Shown here in pieces: positions 7,243 through 16,455 of a stretch of DNA of 18,390 nucleotides. Position 1 is the stretch's first letter. Each line of letters begins with the position of its first letter. The stretch lies in contig CANCCE010000027.1 in the NCBI GenBank assembly GCA_947374505.1, positions 1-18,390 on the forward strand, in the 5' to 3' direction. This DNA is from Comamonadaceae bacterium (GTDB lineage Bacteria > Pseudomonadota > Gammaproteobacteria > Burkholderiales > Burkholderiaceae_C). The translations under genes were made by a program, and so were the position numbers. Under the pieces are notes generated by a model. It was not told where the DNA came from. It saw only the letters and a program-made list of their open reading frames with translations, and made no database searches.

Positions 7243-8511
7243 GTGGACACACAGTCAATCAGCAGCGATTCCAAAAATATCACCATCGCCATCGTTGGGG
7301 GTGGCATTGCCGGCCTCGCGTTGGCGCTGGGTCTGAAGCGCAAGGGCATGAGCTGCGAGGTCTACGAGTCAGTCCCGGAGATCAAAGAACTTGGCGTGGG
7401 CATCACGCTGTTGCCGCATGGCATGCGTGAATTGGCCGCACTGGGTGTACAGGACAAGCTGGAAGCCGCAGGGATTGAAAACTTGGAAAGTGTCTTTTTC
7501 AACCGCTATGGTCAGTACATTTACAGTGAACCACGCGGCCGGCATGCCGGGTACGCAGTGCCCGAGGTCGGCATCCACCGGGGCAAGTTGCACCGCATCT
7601 TGTTTGACGAAACCGTGGCTCAGATTGGTGCGGAGCACATCCACACGGGCCACCGCTGCGTCGGCGTTGAGCAAGACGACGCCGGTGCGACAGTCCATTT
7701 TGTTGACCCGGCCACAGGCACTGCGCGTCCTTCGGTGCGGGCTGACGTGGTGGTGGCCTGTGATGGCATCAATTCGGCTATTCGCAAGCAGTTTTATCCG
7801 GACGAGAAAATGGCTTTTTCGGGCATCAACACCTGGCGTGGCGTGACCAAACACAAGCCGATCCTGACCGGTAAAAGTTACATGCGTGTGGGCTCTATCG
7901 AGACTGGCAAGATGGTGATTTACCCCATCGTCGACAACATCGATGCCGACGGCAACCAACTCATCAACTGGATGGCTGAGATTCAGCGTGATGCGGCTGT
8001 CATGAACGACTGGAACCAGTCCGGCAAGGCCTCTGACTTTTCGGATATTTTCAAGGATTGGAAATTCGACTGGCTCGATGTGCCTGCCTTGATTGCCAAT
8101 GCTGAACAAATTCTTGAATACCCGATGGTCGACAAAGACCCTGTGTCGCAATGGACTTTTGGCCGCATCACCTTCATGGGTGACGCCGCTCACCCAATGT
8201 ACCCGCGAGGTTCCAACGGATCAGCACAAGCGCTGATTGACGCCCGCACGCTGGCGGATGAGCTGTCCAAAACAAGTGACCCGAAGGTGGCGCTCAAACG
8301 CTATGAAGATTTGCGTCTTGCACCGACCGCCAAAATTGTGCTGACCAACCGCGCCACACCGCCGGACTTCATCATCATGAAAGCCGACGAACTCAGTGGT
8401 GGCAAACCGTTTGCAAACATTGATGACCTCATCAGCCAAGATGAGTTACGGGCGATATCCGAGCATTACAAACAGGTGGCCGGATTTGCGCTTGACCCAC
8501 TGAAGGCTTAG
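7243..8511 (+). CDS. FAD-dependent aromatic monooxygenase (PhzS / salicylate hydroxylase type)
   Basis: A 422-aa class A flavoprotein monooxygenase. Group A enzymes use NAD(P)H and O2 to hydroxylate aromatic rings, with FAD bound in a Rossmann fold. The dinucleotide motif is at 19-24 (GGGIAG), the DG motif at 174-175 (CDGINSAIR), and the GD motif at 313-314 (FMGDAAHPMYPRGSNG). Blocks such as YPMVDKDP, FGRITFMGDAAH and INTWRGVT resemble Pseudomonas PhzS (5-methylphenazine-1-carboxylate 1-monooxygenase) as I recall it; substrate cannot be inferred from that. It starts with GTG at 7243, preceded by GGAG (7233-7236, 6-base spacing). It is last in the catabolic operon, after a 76-base gap with only a weak hairpin. 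An oxidative decarboxylation or ring hydroxylation following the LigW-like step would fit. Its stop overlaps that of the convergent gene. Confidence 0.9.
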   Translation: MDTQSISSDSKNITIAIVGGGIAGLALALGLKRKGMSCEVYESVPEIKELGVGITLLPHGMRELAALGVQDKLEAAGIENLESVFFNRYGQYIYSEPRGRHAGYAVPEVGIHRGKLHRILFDETVAQIGAEHIHTGHRCVGVEQDDAGATVHFVDPATGTARPSVRADVVVACDGINSAIRKQFYPDEKMAFSGINTWRGVTKHKPILTGKSYMRVGSIETGKMVIYPIVDNIDADGNQLINWMAEIQRDAAVMNDWNQSGKASDFSDIFKDWKFDWLDVPALIANAEQILEYPMVDKDPVSQWTFGRITFMGDAAHPMYPRGSNGSAQALIDARTLADELSKTSDPKVALKRYEDLRLAPTAKIVLTNRATPPDFIIMKADELSGGKPFANIDDLISQDELRAISEHYKQVAGFALDPLKA

Positions 8512-9101
8512 TTCAGGTAACGGGGCTTTTCGTCGTCAAGCGAAAGTGCCATCGTCTCACTGTCTGGCGCAGCCTTGCCGGCGTTGATTTTCACCGTCAC
8601 GCCGATATCCGCTTCCAACCATTGCGAGGTTGTCAAGGCTTGGCTCAGCAACGACACCAGGCCGCGGGTTAACTGAGCGTCTAATTTGATGTGCAAGCTG
8701 CGCGTTTTTTCGGAGAGCTTTTCGAGGATGTTGAGCTCAAGTTCTGCACCCGCCAGTGGCGTCATCTTGACTTCAGTGACCAACAGCGGCTCCGGGCCCA
8801 GCGGCAGTGACGTGATTTGTTCGCGGTAGGGGGTTTGGAAGTCGCTGCTGTAGCTGGCGGCTTCCTGCTGAAAGTTCTCCAGCAGTTGCCGGCGTTGTTC
8901 ATCAAATGGTGCCGCAAGGTCCCTCGGACTGGCTTGGCGCGTGATTTGCTCAGCGGATGCTTTTTCAAGCAGCGGTATCAGCCCCAGGCTTAGACGGCGT
9001 GTGAACCAGAGTCGAACCTCTTCATCGTCGCGGGTGTTGATGCGGACCAAAAAGCGGTCTTGCTCACTCACATAGCTGACACTGACTTGGTGGATATTCA
9101 T
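8508..9101 (-). CDS. Conserved-looking protein of unknown function
   Basis: A 197-aa protein I do not recognise. It starts at ATG 9101-9099 and ends at TAA 8510-8508, overlapping the TAG of the convergent monooxygenase gene (8509-8511). There is no signal peptide, membrane segment or cysteine. The N-terminus (VSVSYVSEQDRFLVRINTRD) and the segment near residues 125-140 look like beta strands, with a helical, Gln/Glu-rich stretch between (FDEQRRQLLENFQQEAASYS) and another helix near residues 145-160. It is acidic overall and looks soluble and cytoplasmic. It is divergent from clpB across 117 bases, which is weak evidence for any link to protein quality control. The smooth composition and close packing with its neighbours argue for a real gene. 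Confidence 0.75.
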   Translation of the reverse strand: MNIHQVSVSYVSEQDRFLVRINTRDDEEVRLWFTRRLSLGLIPLLEKASAEQITRQASPRDLAAPFDEQRRQLLENFQQEAASYSSDFQTPYREQITSLPLGPEPLLVTEVKMTPLAGAELELNILEKLSEKTRSLHIKLDAQLTRGLVSLLSQALTTSQWLEADIGVTVKINAGKAAPDSETMALSLDDEKPRYLN

Positions 9102-9161
9102 GAGTTTATTTTAGGGTCAAGCTCAACATTCGTACACGGCTGTTACGTTCTTGTGGGTGCG

Positions 9162-9193
9162 CTATTGAAAAATTTAGAAAGCCCCCACATCTA
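9162..9193 (+). promoter_or_regulatory. Sigma32-like heat-shock promoter of clpB
   Basis: TTGAAA (9165-9170, in the context CTATTGAAA) is followed after 12 bases by CCCCACATCTA (9183-9193). This matches the RpoH pattern (CTTGAAA, 11-16 bases, CCCCAT-T). A transcript would start near 9197-9199, giving a leader of about 20 bases with GGAG (9210-9213) five bases before the ATG. clpB is a classical RpoH regulon member, which supports the call. Confidence 0.7.
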
Positions 9194-9198
9194 GATGT
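9187..9198. repeat. Perfect 12-bp palindrome over the clpB -10 region and start site
   Basis: ACATCTAGATGT is its own exact reverse complement. It begins inside the C-rich -10 element of the sigma32-like promoter and ends at the predicted start site, where a repressor would act. It contains CTAG, an under-used tetramer in many proteobacteria. It is not the HrcA/CIRCE element. Binding protein unknown. Confidence 0.45.
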
Positions 9199-9218
9199 AC
9201 TAATTTTTCGGAGTCAGC

Positions 9219-11837
<2,619 letters not shown>

Positions 11838-11884
11838 GCTTGTCGAGAGTGACAGTGGTCATGCCAATTCATGTGAGCTTCGGG

Positions 11885-12748
11885 TTATTTGGGGAGCCCA
11901 AATACCTGTACCCAGTACACACCGCCATCGCTTTGCGGGTTGACCGCAAAGGCCAGTCCCATCTCGGTGTAGCTGGGCATCATCAGATTGGCGCAATGGG
12001 TGGGGCTTTTCAACCAGCCTTGCACAGCCACGTTCGCATTCATCTGGCCGGAGGCGATGTTCTCGCCAATGGCCCGCCACGCGTAGCCCGCCCGGTTGGC
12101 CCGTTCGGAGACGTGAAAACCATCGCGACCGGTGTGGCTGAAGTAGTTGTATCGCGCCATCTCAACAGCATGTGCGGCAGATGCCGAGCGAAGTCTCGTA
12201 TTCAGACGCACCGGCTGAACTGCTGCCATGGCTTCGTTGCCGCAGCTGCGCGCCAGACCCCGAGCCTGGTTCACCAAATAAAGGACACGGGCTTCAATCT
12301 CACCTTGGTCGGTGGCAAGTGGGGGTGAAAAAGGCGCAGCTAAAACAATCCAGACGCTTTGACCTTTGGCATAAAACCCCATCTCTTTGAAATCTGTCGC
12401 CATGACCGTCTGGCAGGAATAACCCGCAGCGCCTTGTGCTATGGCTTGCGCACCGGTGTAACCCCTGAGCGCTATCAAGGTTGAGCGAGGTGATCGGTAA
12501 GCAGCGGCTTTCAGCGCTTCGGCCAGTTCCGTACCGGCCGCCGTGCGCGCTGCCGCCGCTGACAATCGCGGGTCCAGGCGTAAGGCAACTGTTGTCGTCG
12601 GGAGGCTACCGCAACCTCGAGCGCGCACGCTGTTGAGGGCTTCAAGAAGAGTCTGTGCTGTGGCGGGTCCCGCGAGAACTGAACTCAAGCAAGCCATCAG
12701 GGCCAGTCGCGCAACACCCAGCCTCATATTGATAAATGTGTTTTTCAT
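11885..12748 (-). CDS. Secreted CAP (SCP/PR-1)-domain protein with a degenerate N-terminal CAP-like copy
   Basis: A 287-aa protein with a signal peptide (start MKNTF or the internal MRLGVARLALMACLSSVLAG; cleavage near PATAQ, residue 32). The C-terminal half (about 151-287) is a CAP domain: LVNQARGLARSCG, AAHAVEMARYNYFSHTGRDG, GYAWRAIGENIAS (GEN 228-230), GWLKSPTHCANLMMPSYTEM, YWVQVFG. The tetrad candidates His193, Glu229 and His251 are present. The N-terminal half (33-140) looks like a second copy: RARGCGS, RLDPRLSAAAARTA and CQTVMATDFKEMGF align with RSCGN, RLNTRLRSASAAHA and CANLMMPSYTEMGL, but both histidines are replaced (Thr69, Ser111) and GEN is missing. Bacterial CAP proteins are envelope or secreted proteins of mostly unknown role. 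The gene converges on clpB and is divergent from the MFS gene with a 30-base gap. Neither candidate start has a Shine-Dalgarno sequence. Confidence 0.88.
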   Translation of the reverse strand: MKNTFINMRLGVARLALMACLSSVLAGPATAQTLLEALNSVRARGCGSLPTTTVALRLDPRLSAAAARTAAGTELAEALKAAAYRSPRSTLIALRGYTGAQAIAQGAAGYSCQTVMATDFKEMGFYAKGQSVWIVLAAPFSPPLATDQGEIEARVLYLVNQARGLARSCGNEAMAAVQPVRLNTRLRSASAAHAVEMARYNYFSHTGRDGFHVSERANRAGYAWRAIGENIASGQMNANVAVQGWLKSPTHCANLMMPSYTEMGLAFAVNPQSDGGVYWVQVFGLPK

Positions 12749-12778
12749 TCTGAACTCAAGACATATTACGATACGGCC

Positions 12779-14020
12779 ATGATTAATTCGAGTCCCTTGA
12801 ACAGCAGCGCCCCCCTCAGCCGTGACGCCGGCGTGATCGGCCTGGTCGGCCTGTCACACATGATCAGTCATTTCAGCCAGTTGCTGTTGGCGCCTCTGTT
12901 TCCCTGGCTTAAAGATGACTTCAATGTCAGCTACACCGAGCTTGGATTTTTGATGACGATTTTCTTCGTCGTCTCGTGTGTGGTGCAGACGGGTTCCGGA
13001 TTTGTGGTCGATCGCTTCGGTCCCCGTCCCATCCTTTTCGCTGGTCTCAGCCTGCTGGGTGTCGCTGCATTGGGCTATTCCATCAGCACAAGCTACTGGA
13101 TGTTGGCCGGCTTTGCGGTGGTGGCCGGCGTCGGCAACGGGGTCTTTCATCCGGTCGACTACACGCTCATCAACCGCAAAGTGAGCCCGTCCCGGCTGGG
13201 GCATGCCTACAGTGTTCATGGCATCACAGGCAGCCTGGGGTGGGCACTTGCGCCGGTGTTGTTGGTGAGTTTGACGCTGGCCTATTCTTGGCGGACTGCA
13301 TTGTTGGTGGCTGCTTTACTGGCCTTTAGTGTGTTGGCTGTGTTGGTCATGCATCGGGACAAGTTGGCCTTGTCAGTTGTTCCGCCTGTGAAGGGTGTTG
13401 CCGCAGCAGGAGGCAGTCTGGAATTTTTGAAAATTCCGGCCGTCTGGATGTGCTTTACCTTTTTCTTTGTCAACGCGCTTGGCTTGAGCGTGATGCAGGC
13501 CTTTGCCCCTGAAGCGGCACGTCGCCTGCACGATGTGCCCTTGTCATTGGTCGCCATGTGCCTGACGGTGTACATGTTGGGCAGTGCCTGCGGTATGTTC
13601 ACGGGGGGATTTTTGGCGTCTAACCCTGCTCGCTGCGAACGCATCGTCGGTGTGGGTTTTGGCTTCGCTTCAGTGATTTCTATGACCTTGGCCCTCGGCA
13701 GTTTTTATTCTCCAATCGTGGTTCCCGTGTTGTTTGCTTTGATGGGTTTTTGCTCTGGCCTGGCAGCGCCGTCACGTGATTTATTGGTCAAACGCTCAAC
13801 ACCTGACAATGCGAGCGGCCGCGTTTATGGCGTGGTGTATTCAGGCTTGGACATTGGACAGGCCATTTCGCCGCTTTTCTTTGGCGTGCTGATGGACCAG
13901 GGCAATTTCCGTGGCGTGCTGCTTGGTTTGGCACTGGTGCAAGGCGTCTTGATCGTCACGGCCCTCAGTGTGGGGCGTGTGCGGCGCACGGCGATCGCGC
14001 CGGCTCAACAACTGGCATAG
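12779..14020 (+). CDS. Major facilitator superfamily transporter
   Basis: A 413-aa inner-membrane protein with about 12 hydrophobic segments in two halves. The first runs from VIGLVGLSHMISHFSQLLLA. Motif A of the superfamily lies between helices 2 and 3 (GFVVDRFGPRP, residues 74-84), and a looser equivalent, FASVISMTLALGSF onwards, is in the second half. The central cytoplasmic loop is near residue 200 (MHRDKLALSVVPPVKG). The substrate is unknown. The ATG at 12779 has no Shine-Dalgarno sequence. A possible -10 (TACGAT, 12767-12772) would place transcription start at or very near that ATG, so translation may be leaderless; this is tentative. A ThDP-enzyme gene follows after 59 bases in the same direction, so export or import of that enzyme's substrate or product is a reasonable guess. 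Confidence 0.92.
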   Translation: MINSSPLNSSAPLSRDAGVIGLVGLSHMISHFSQLLLAPLFPWLKDDFNVSYTELGFLMTIFFVVSCVVQTGSGFVVDRFGPRPILFAGLSLLGVAALGYSISTSYWMLAGFAVVAGVGNGVFHPVDYTLINRKVSPSRLGHAYSVHGITGSLGWALAPVLLVSLTLAYSWRTALLVAALLAFSVLAVLVMHRDKLALSVVPPVKGVAAAGGSLEFLKIPAVWMCFTFFFVNALGLSVMQAFAPEAARRLHDVPLSLVAMCLTVYMLGSACGMFTGGFLASNPARCERIVGVGFGFASVISMTLALGSFYSPIVVPVLFALMGFCSGLAAPSRDLLVKRSTPDNASGRVYGVVYSGLDIGQAISPLFFGVLMDQGNFRGVLLGLALVQGVLIVTALSVGRVRRTAIAPAQQLA

Positions 14021-14040
14021 CCTTCAGGCAAGGTGTGCCA

Positions 14041-14066
14041 TAGCTGAGTTCTTGACCTTAGCTGAG
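14041..14066. repeat. Direct repeat TAGCTGAG x2 before the second ThDP-enzyme gene
   Basis: TAGCTGAG occurs at 14041-14048 and again at 14059-14066, 18 bp start to start, in the 59-base gap before the ThDP gene. This could be a tandem regulator site or chance. The GAGG of the second copy also offers a distant, weak ribosome-binding signal for the ATG at 14080. Confidence 0.3.
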
Positions 14067-14079
14067 GCACAATATTTGG

Positions 14080-15774
14080 ATGACTGAACAAATTGCCGGC
14101 CACCTTCTCGTTGATTGTCTGATTGCACAGGGTGTCACCCACGCCTTTGGTGTTCCAGGCGAAAGTTATCTGGCTGTGCTCGACGGGCTGCATGCGCGTC
14201 AAGGCCAGATCGACTTCGTGATTTGCCGGCAAGAGGGCGGTGCCGCCTTCATGGCCGAGGCCCACGGCAAGCTGACCGGTCGTCCCGGCGTCTGCATGGT
14301 CACCCGCGGGCCGGGCGCCACCAACGCTTCGATTGGCGTCCACACGGCCTTTCAGGATTCAACGCCCATGGTGCTGCTGGTTGGCGATGTGGCCAGCGAC
14401 TGCCGCGACCGCGAGGCGTTTCAGGAGGTTGATTTTGCGAGTTTCTTCGGACCCAGTACCAAAGGTTTTGCCAAGCGCGTCGAGCGCATTGACGATGCCG
14501 ATCGCATTCCTGAATACATTGCCCGCGCTTTTGCCACCGCCATGAATGGTCGTCCCGGTCCCGTGGTGCTGGTGTTGCCGGAAGACATGCTGACGCACAT
14601 GACCGCCGCCCAACCCTTGCCCAAGGTGGAAGCCGTTCAGACCTGGAGTGATCCGGGTGCACTGCGCACATTGCGCGAAATGCTCCTGGCCTCCCAGCGG
14701 CCGCTGGTGATTGCCGGCGGCGGTGGCTGGACCCCGCAAGCCGCCCAAGCGCTTCAGCGTTTTGCTGAGAACTGGCAGCTGCCCGTCGGCAACGCTTTTC
14801 GTTTTCAGGACACCTTTGACAACCATCACCCGCAGTACGCAGGTGATGTCGGTATTGGCCTCAATCCCAAATTGGCGGCCCGCATCAAAGCGTGTGACTT
14901 GATCCTTGCCATCGGCCCGCGTTTGGGCGAAATGACGACCGGCAATTACACGTTGATCGAAGCGCCGAAACCGCGCCAAAAGCTGGTGCACATTCACGCC
15001 AGTGCCGAAGAACTCAATCGCGTCTTTCAGGCCGACCTGGCCATCAACGCGACGATGAATGCGGCCGCCCGCTCACTCGAAGTCTTGACCGCACCCGTGT
15101 CGGTGGCGTGGGAAGCCTGGACCGCGTCTGCCAATGCGGACTATTTGGGTAACTTGGTACCCCAAGCTCTGCCGGGCGATATCGATATGCCGGCCATTGT
15201 TTCTCTGCTGCAAAAGCATTTGCCTGATGATGCGGTGCTGACCAACGGGGCTGGCAACTTCGCCAGTTGGATGCATCGTTTCTTCAAACACCACGGTCTT
15301 GTCAAAGGCCACAAGACGCAGTTGGCACCCACCGTGGGTGCGATGGGCTACGGTGTGCCTGCAGGCATTGCTGCGGCCATCACCACCGGGCGGGTGGTTT
15401 TCACGATCGCCGGTGATGGTGACTTTTTGATGAATGGCCAAGAGTTGGCGACGGCGGTGCAACACGGTGCTAAAACCATCATCGTGTTGCTCAACAACGG
15501 CATGTACGGCACCATTCGCATGCACCAAGAGCTTGCGTATCCCGAGCATGAAAGCGGTTCGCGCTTGAAGAATCCGGACTTTGCCGCACTGGCCCGGGCT
15601 TACGGTTACGCCGGTGTGCGCATCACGCGCACGGCGGAGTTTGAAGCCGAGTTGTTGGCCGCGCTGAGTCGCCCTGAGGGCACGGTGATTGAAGTGATGC
15701 TGGACCCTGAAGTTATCACCACGCGCGGCACACTGTCGGCCATCACGCGCAACGCCAGAGCCTCTGCAGGCTGA
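14080..15774 (+). CDS. ThDP-binding enzyme, acetolactate synthase large-subunit-like
   Basis: A 564-aa member of the ALS/POX superfamily. The PYR domain has GVTHAFGVPGESYLAVLDGL and the catalytic Glu52 in ICRQEGGAAFMAEAHGKLTG, followed by the classical VTRGPGATNASIGVHTAFQD. The central domain spans about residues 190-330 (LVIAGGGGWTPQAAQALQRF). The PP domain has the ThDP/Mg motif at GDG 445-447 ending in Asn472-Asn473 (IIVLLNNGMYG). Such stand-alone proteins are often labelled acetolactate synthase but lie outside the ilvB-ilvN operon, and no regulatory-subunit gene is present here. It is clearly different from the ThDP enzyme at 2290. It follows the MFS gene by 59 bases and probably shares a transcript with it. 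It ends 6 bases before the stop of the convergent DUF192 gene. Substrate unknown. Confidence 0.92.
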   Translation: MTEQIAGHLLVDCLIAQGVTHAFGVPGESYLAVLDGLHARQGQIDFVICRQEGGAAFMAEAHGKLTGRPGVCMVTRGPGATNASIGVHTAFQDSTPMVLLVGDVASDCRDREAFQEVDFASFFGPSTKGFAKRVERIDDADRIPEYIARAFATAMNGRPGPVVLVLPEDMLTHMTAAQPLPKVEAVQTWSDPGALRTLREMLLASQRPLVIAGGGGWTPQAAQALQRFAENWQLPVGNAFRFQDTFDNHHPQYAGDVGIGLNPKLAARIKACDLILAIGPRLGEMTTGNYTLIEAPKPRQKLVHIHASAEELNRVFQADLAINATMNAAARSLEVLTAPVSVAWEAWTASANADYLGNLVPQALPGDIDMPAIVSLLQKHLPDDAVLTNGAGNFASWMHRFFKHHGLVKGHKTQLAPTVGAMGYGVPAGIAAAITTGRVVFTIAGDGDFLMNGQELATAVQHGAKTIIVLLNNGMYGTIRMHQELAYPEHESGSRLKNPDFAALARAYGYAGVRITRTAEFEAELLAALSRPEGTVIEVMLDPEVITTRGTLSAITRNARASAG

Positions 15775-15780
15775 ACGTTT

Positions 15781-16272
15781 TTAGCGCTTGACCTCAAAGG
15801 GCGCACCGCCAAGTCGTGTGCCGGCTTTGAGCCCTTTTTTGGCAAACCAGCCCTGGTTCATCTCCAGCACGTAGCGAACCGGCTGGGTTGAGCAGTGCGC
15901 GTCAGTGGTCTGCGGTTTCATGTCGGCGAGGTTGACGATCGTGCCATCGTCGGCCACAAAAGCTGCGGTCAGCGGCAGCAGCGTGTTTTTCATCCAGAAG
16001 CACTGTTGAGATGGCGATTCAAAAACGAAGAGCATGCCCTCTTGCTGAGGCATTTCTTTGCGAAACATCAACCCGATTTCCCGCTGCTGCGGAGTGAGTG
16101 CAACTTGTGCCGTGATTTGGTACATGCCGGTTGTCAGGAGGGTGCGTTGCAGCTCTAGTTGGGGCGCATTTTGTGCAAAAACTGCGGTTGAACCCAAAAA
16201 GGCGAGTGCCGATATGAGTGACTTGAGGGTCTGCGAGGCTGCAGGGATAAAAGTACAAAGTCGTTGGTTCAT
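15781..16272 (-). CDS. DUF192 family secreted protein
   Basis: A 163-aa protein with an N-terminal signal (hydrophobic LKSLISALAFLGSTAVFA, cleavage probably after VFA or FAQ near residue 33) and one DUF192 domain. The domain signatures are all present: REIGLMFRKEMP (64-75), GMLFVF (79-84), CFWMKNTLLPL (91-101), FVADDGTIVNL, and VLEMNQGWFAKKGLKAGTRL near the C-terminus. The function of DUF192 is not established; these are small, mostly beta proteins, often exported. It lies between a ThDP-enzyme gene (convergent, 6-base gap) and clpS (divergent, 183-base gap). DUF192 next to clpS/clpA is, as far as I recall, a common order in Comamonadaceae and related bacteria, often with a cold-shock gene between, which is missing here. 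No Shine-Dalgarno sequence is visible before the ATG at 16272. Confidence 0.9.
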   Translation of the reverse strand: MNQRLCTFIPAASQTLKSLISALAFLGSTAVFAQNAPQLELQRTLLTTGMYQITAQVALTPQQREIGLMFRKEMPQQEGMLFVFESPSQQCFWMKNTLLPLTAAFVADDGTIVNLADMKPQTTDAHCSTQPVRYVLEMNQGWFAKKGLKAGTRLGGAPFEVKR

Positions 16273-16455
16273 AGTTTGGATGATAAGGGGACATTAGCCC
16301 ACCCATCATGGCAAGCCCAGTGTGTCCACCCCTCCTGGGGGTGCGCGGGTCAGAAGATAAATGTAATATTTAAGAATTAACTGAGACGATCTGGTGATTT
16401 CTTCTCAGCGCGGCAATGGCCCTGAACGTCGCACCGACCCTCAGGGCTCGCTAGA
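16273..16455. promoter_or_regulatory. Divergent DUF192 / clpS control region with three potential stem-loops
   Basis: This 183-base gap holds no gene. It contains an AT-rich block at 16351-16380 (promoter-like, direction unclear) and three potential stem-loops: CACCCC/GGGGTG (16327-16332 and 16338-16343), CTGAGA/TCTCAG (16381-16386 and 16403-16408), and GCCCTGA/TCAGGGC (16419-16425 and 16441-16447). None is followed by a T-run, so they do not look like intrinsic terminators. The last covers the clpS ribosome-binding site. A cold-shock gene, sometimes found at this position, is not present. Confidence 0.55.
16419..16447 (+). promoter_or_regulatory. Possible stem-loop sequestering the clpS ribosome-binding site
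   Basis: GCCCTGA (16419-16425) pairs perfectly with TCAGGGC (16441-16447), leaving a 15-base loop; a G-U pair could extend the stem. The right arm contains AGGG (16443-16446), the only Shine-Dalgarno-like sequence before the clpS ATG, nine bases away. In a transcript starting upstream of 16419, this fold would hide the ribosome-binding site. Confidence 0.4.

Noticed and set aside
7369..8193. Long minus-strand open frame inside the FAD monooxygenase gene
   Set aside because: His/Val-rich shadow of a well-supported flavoprotein frame.
11888..11902. TTTGGG-GAG-CCCAAA hairpin between the convergent clpB and CAP genes
   Set aside because: It lies within the last CAP codons and has no T-run on either strand, so it is not a convincing intrinsic terminator.
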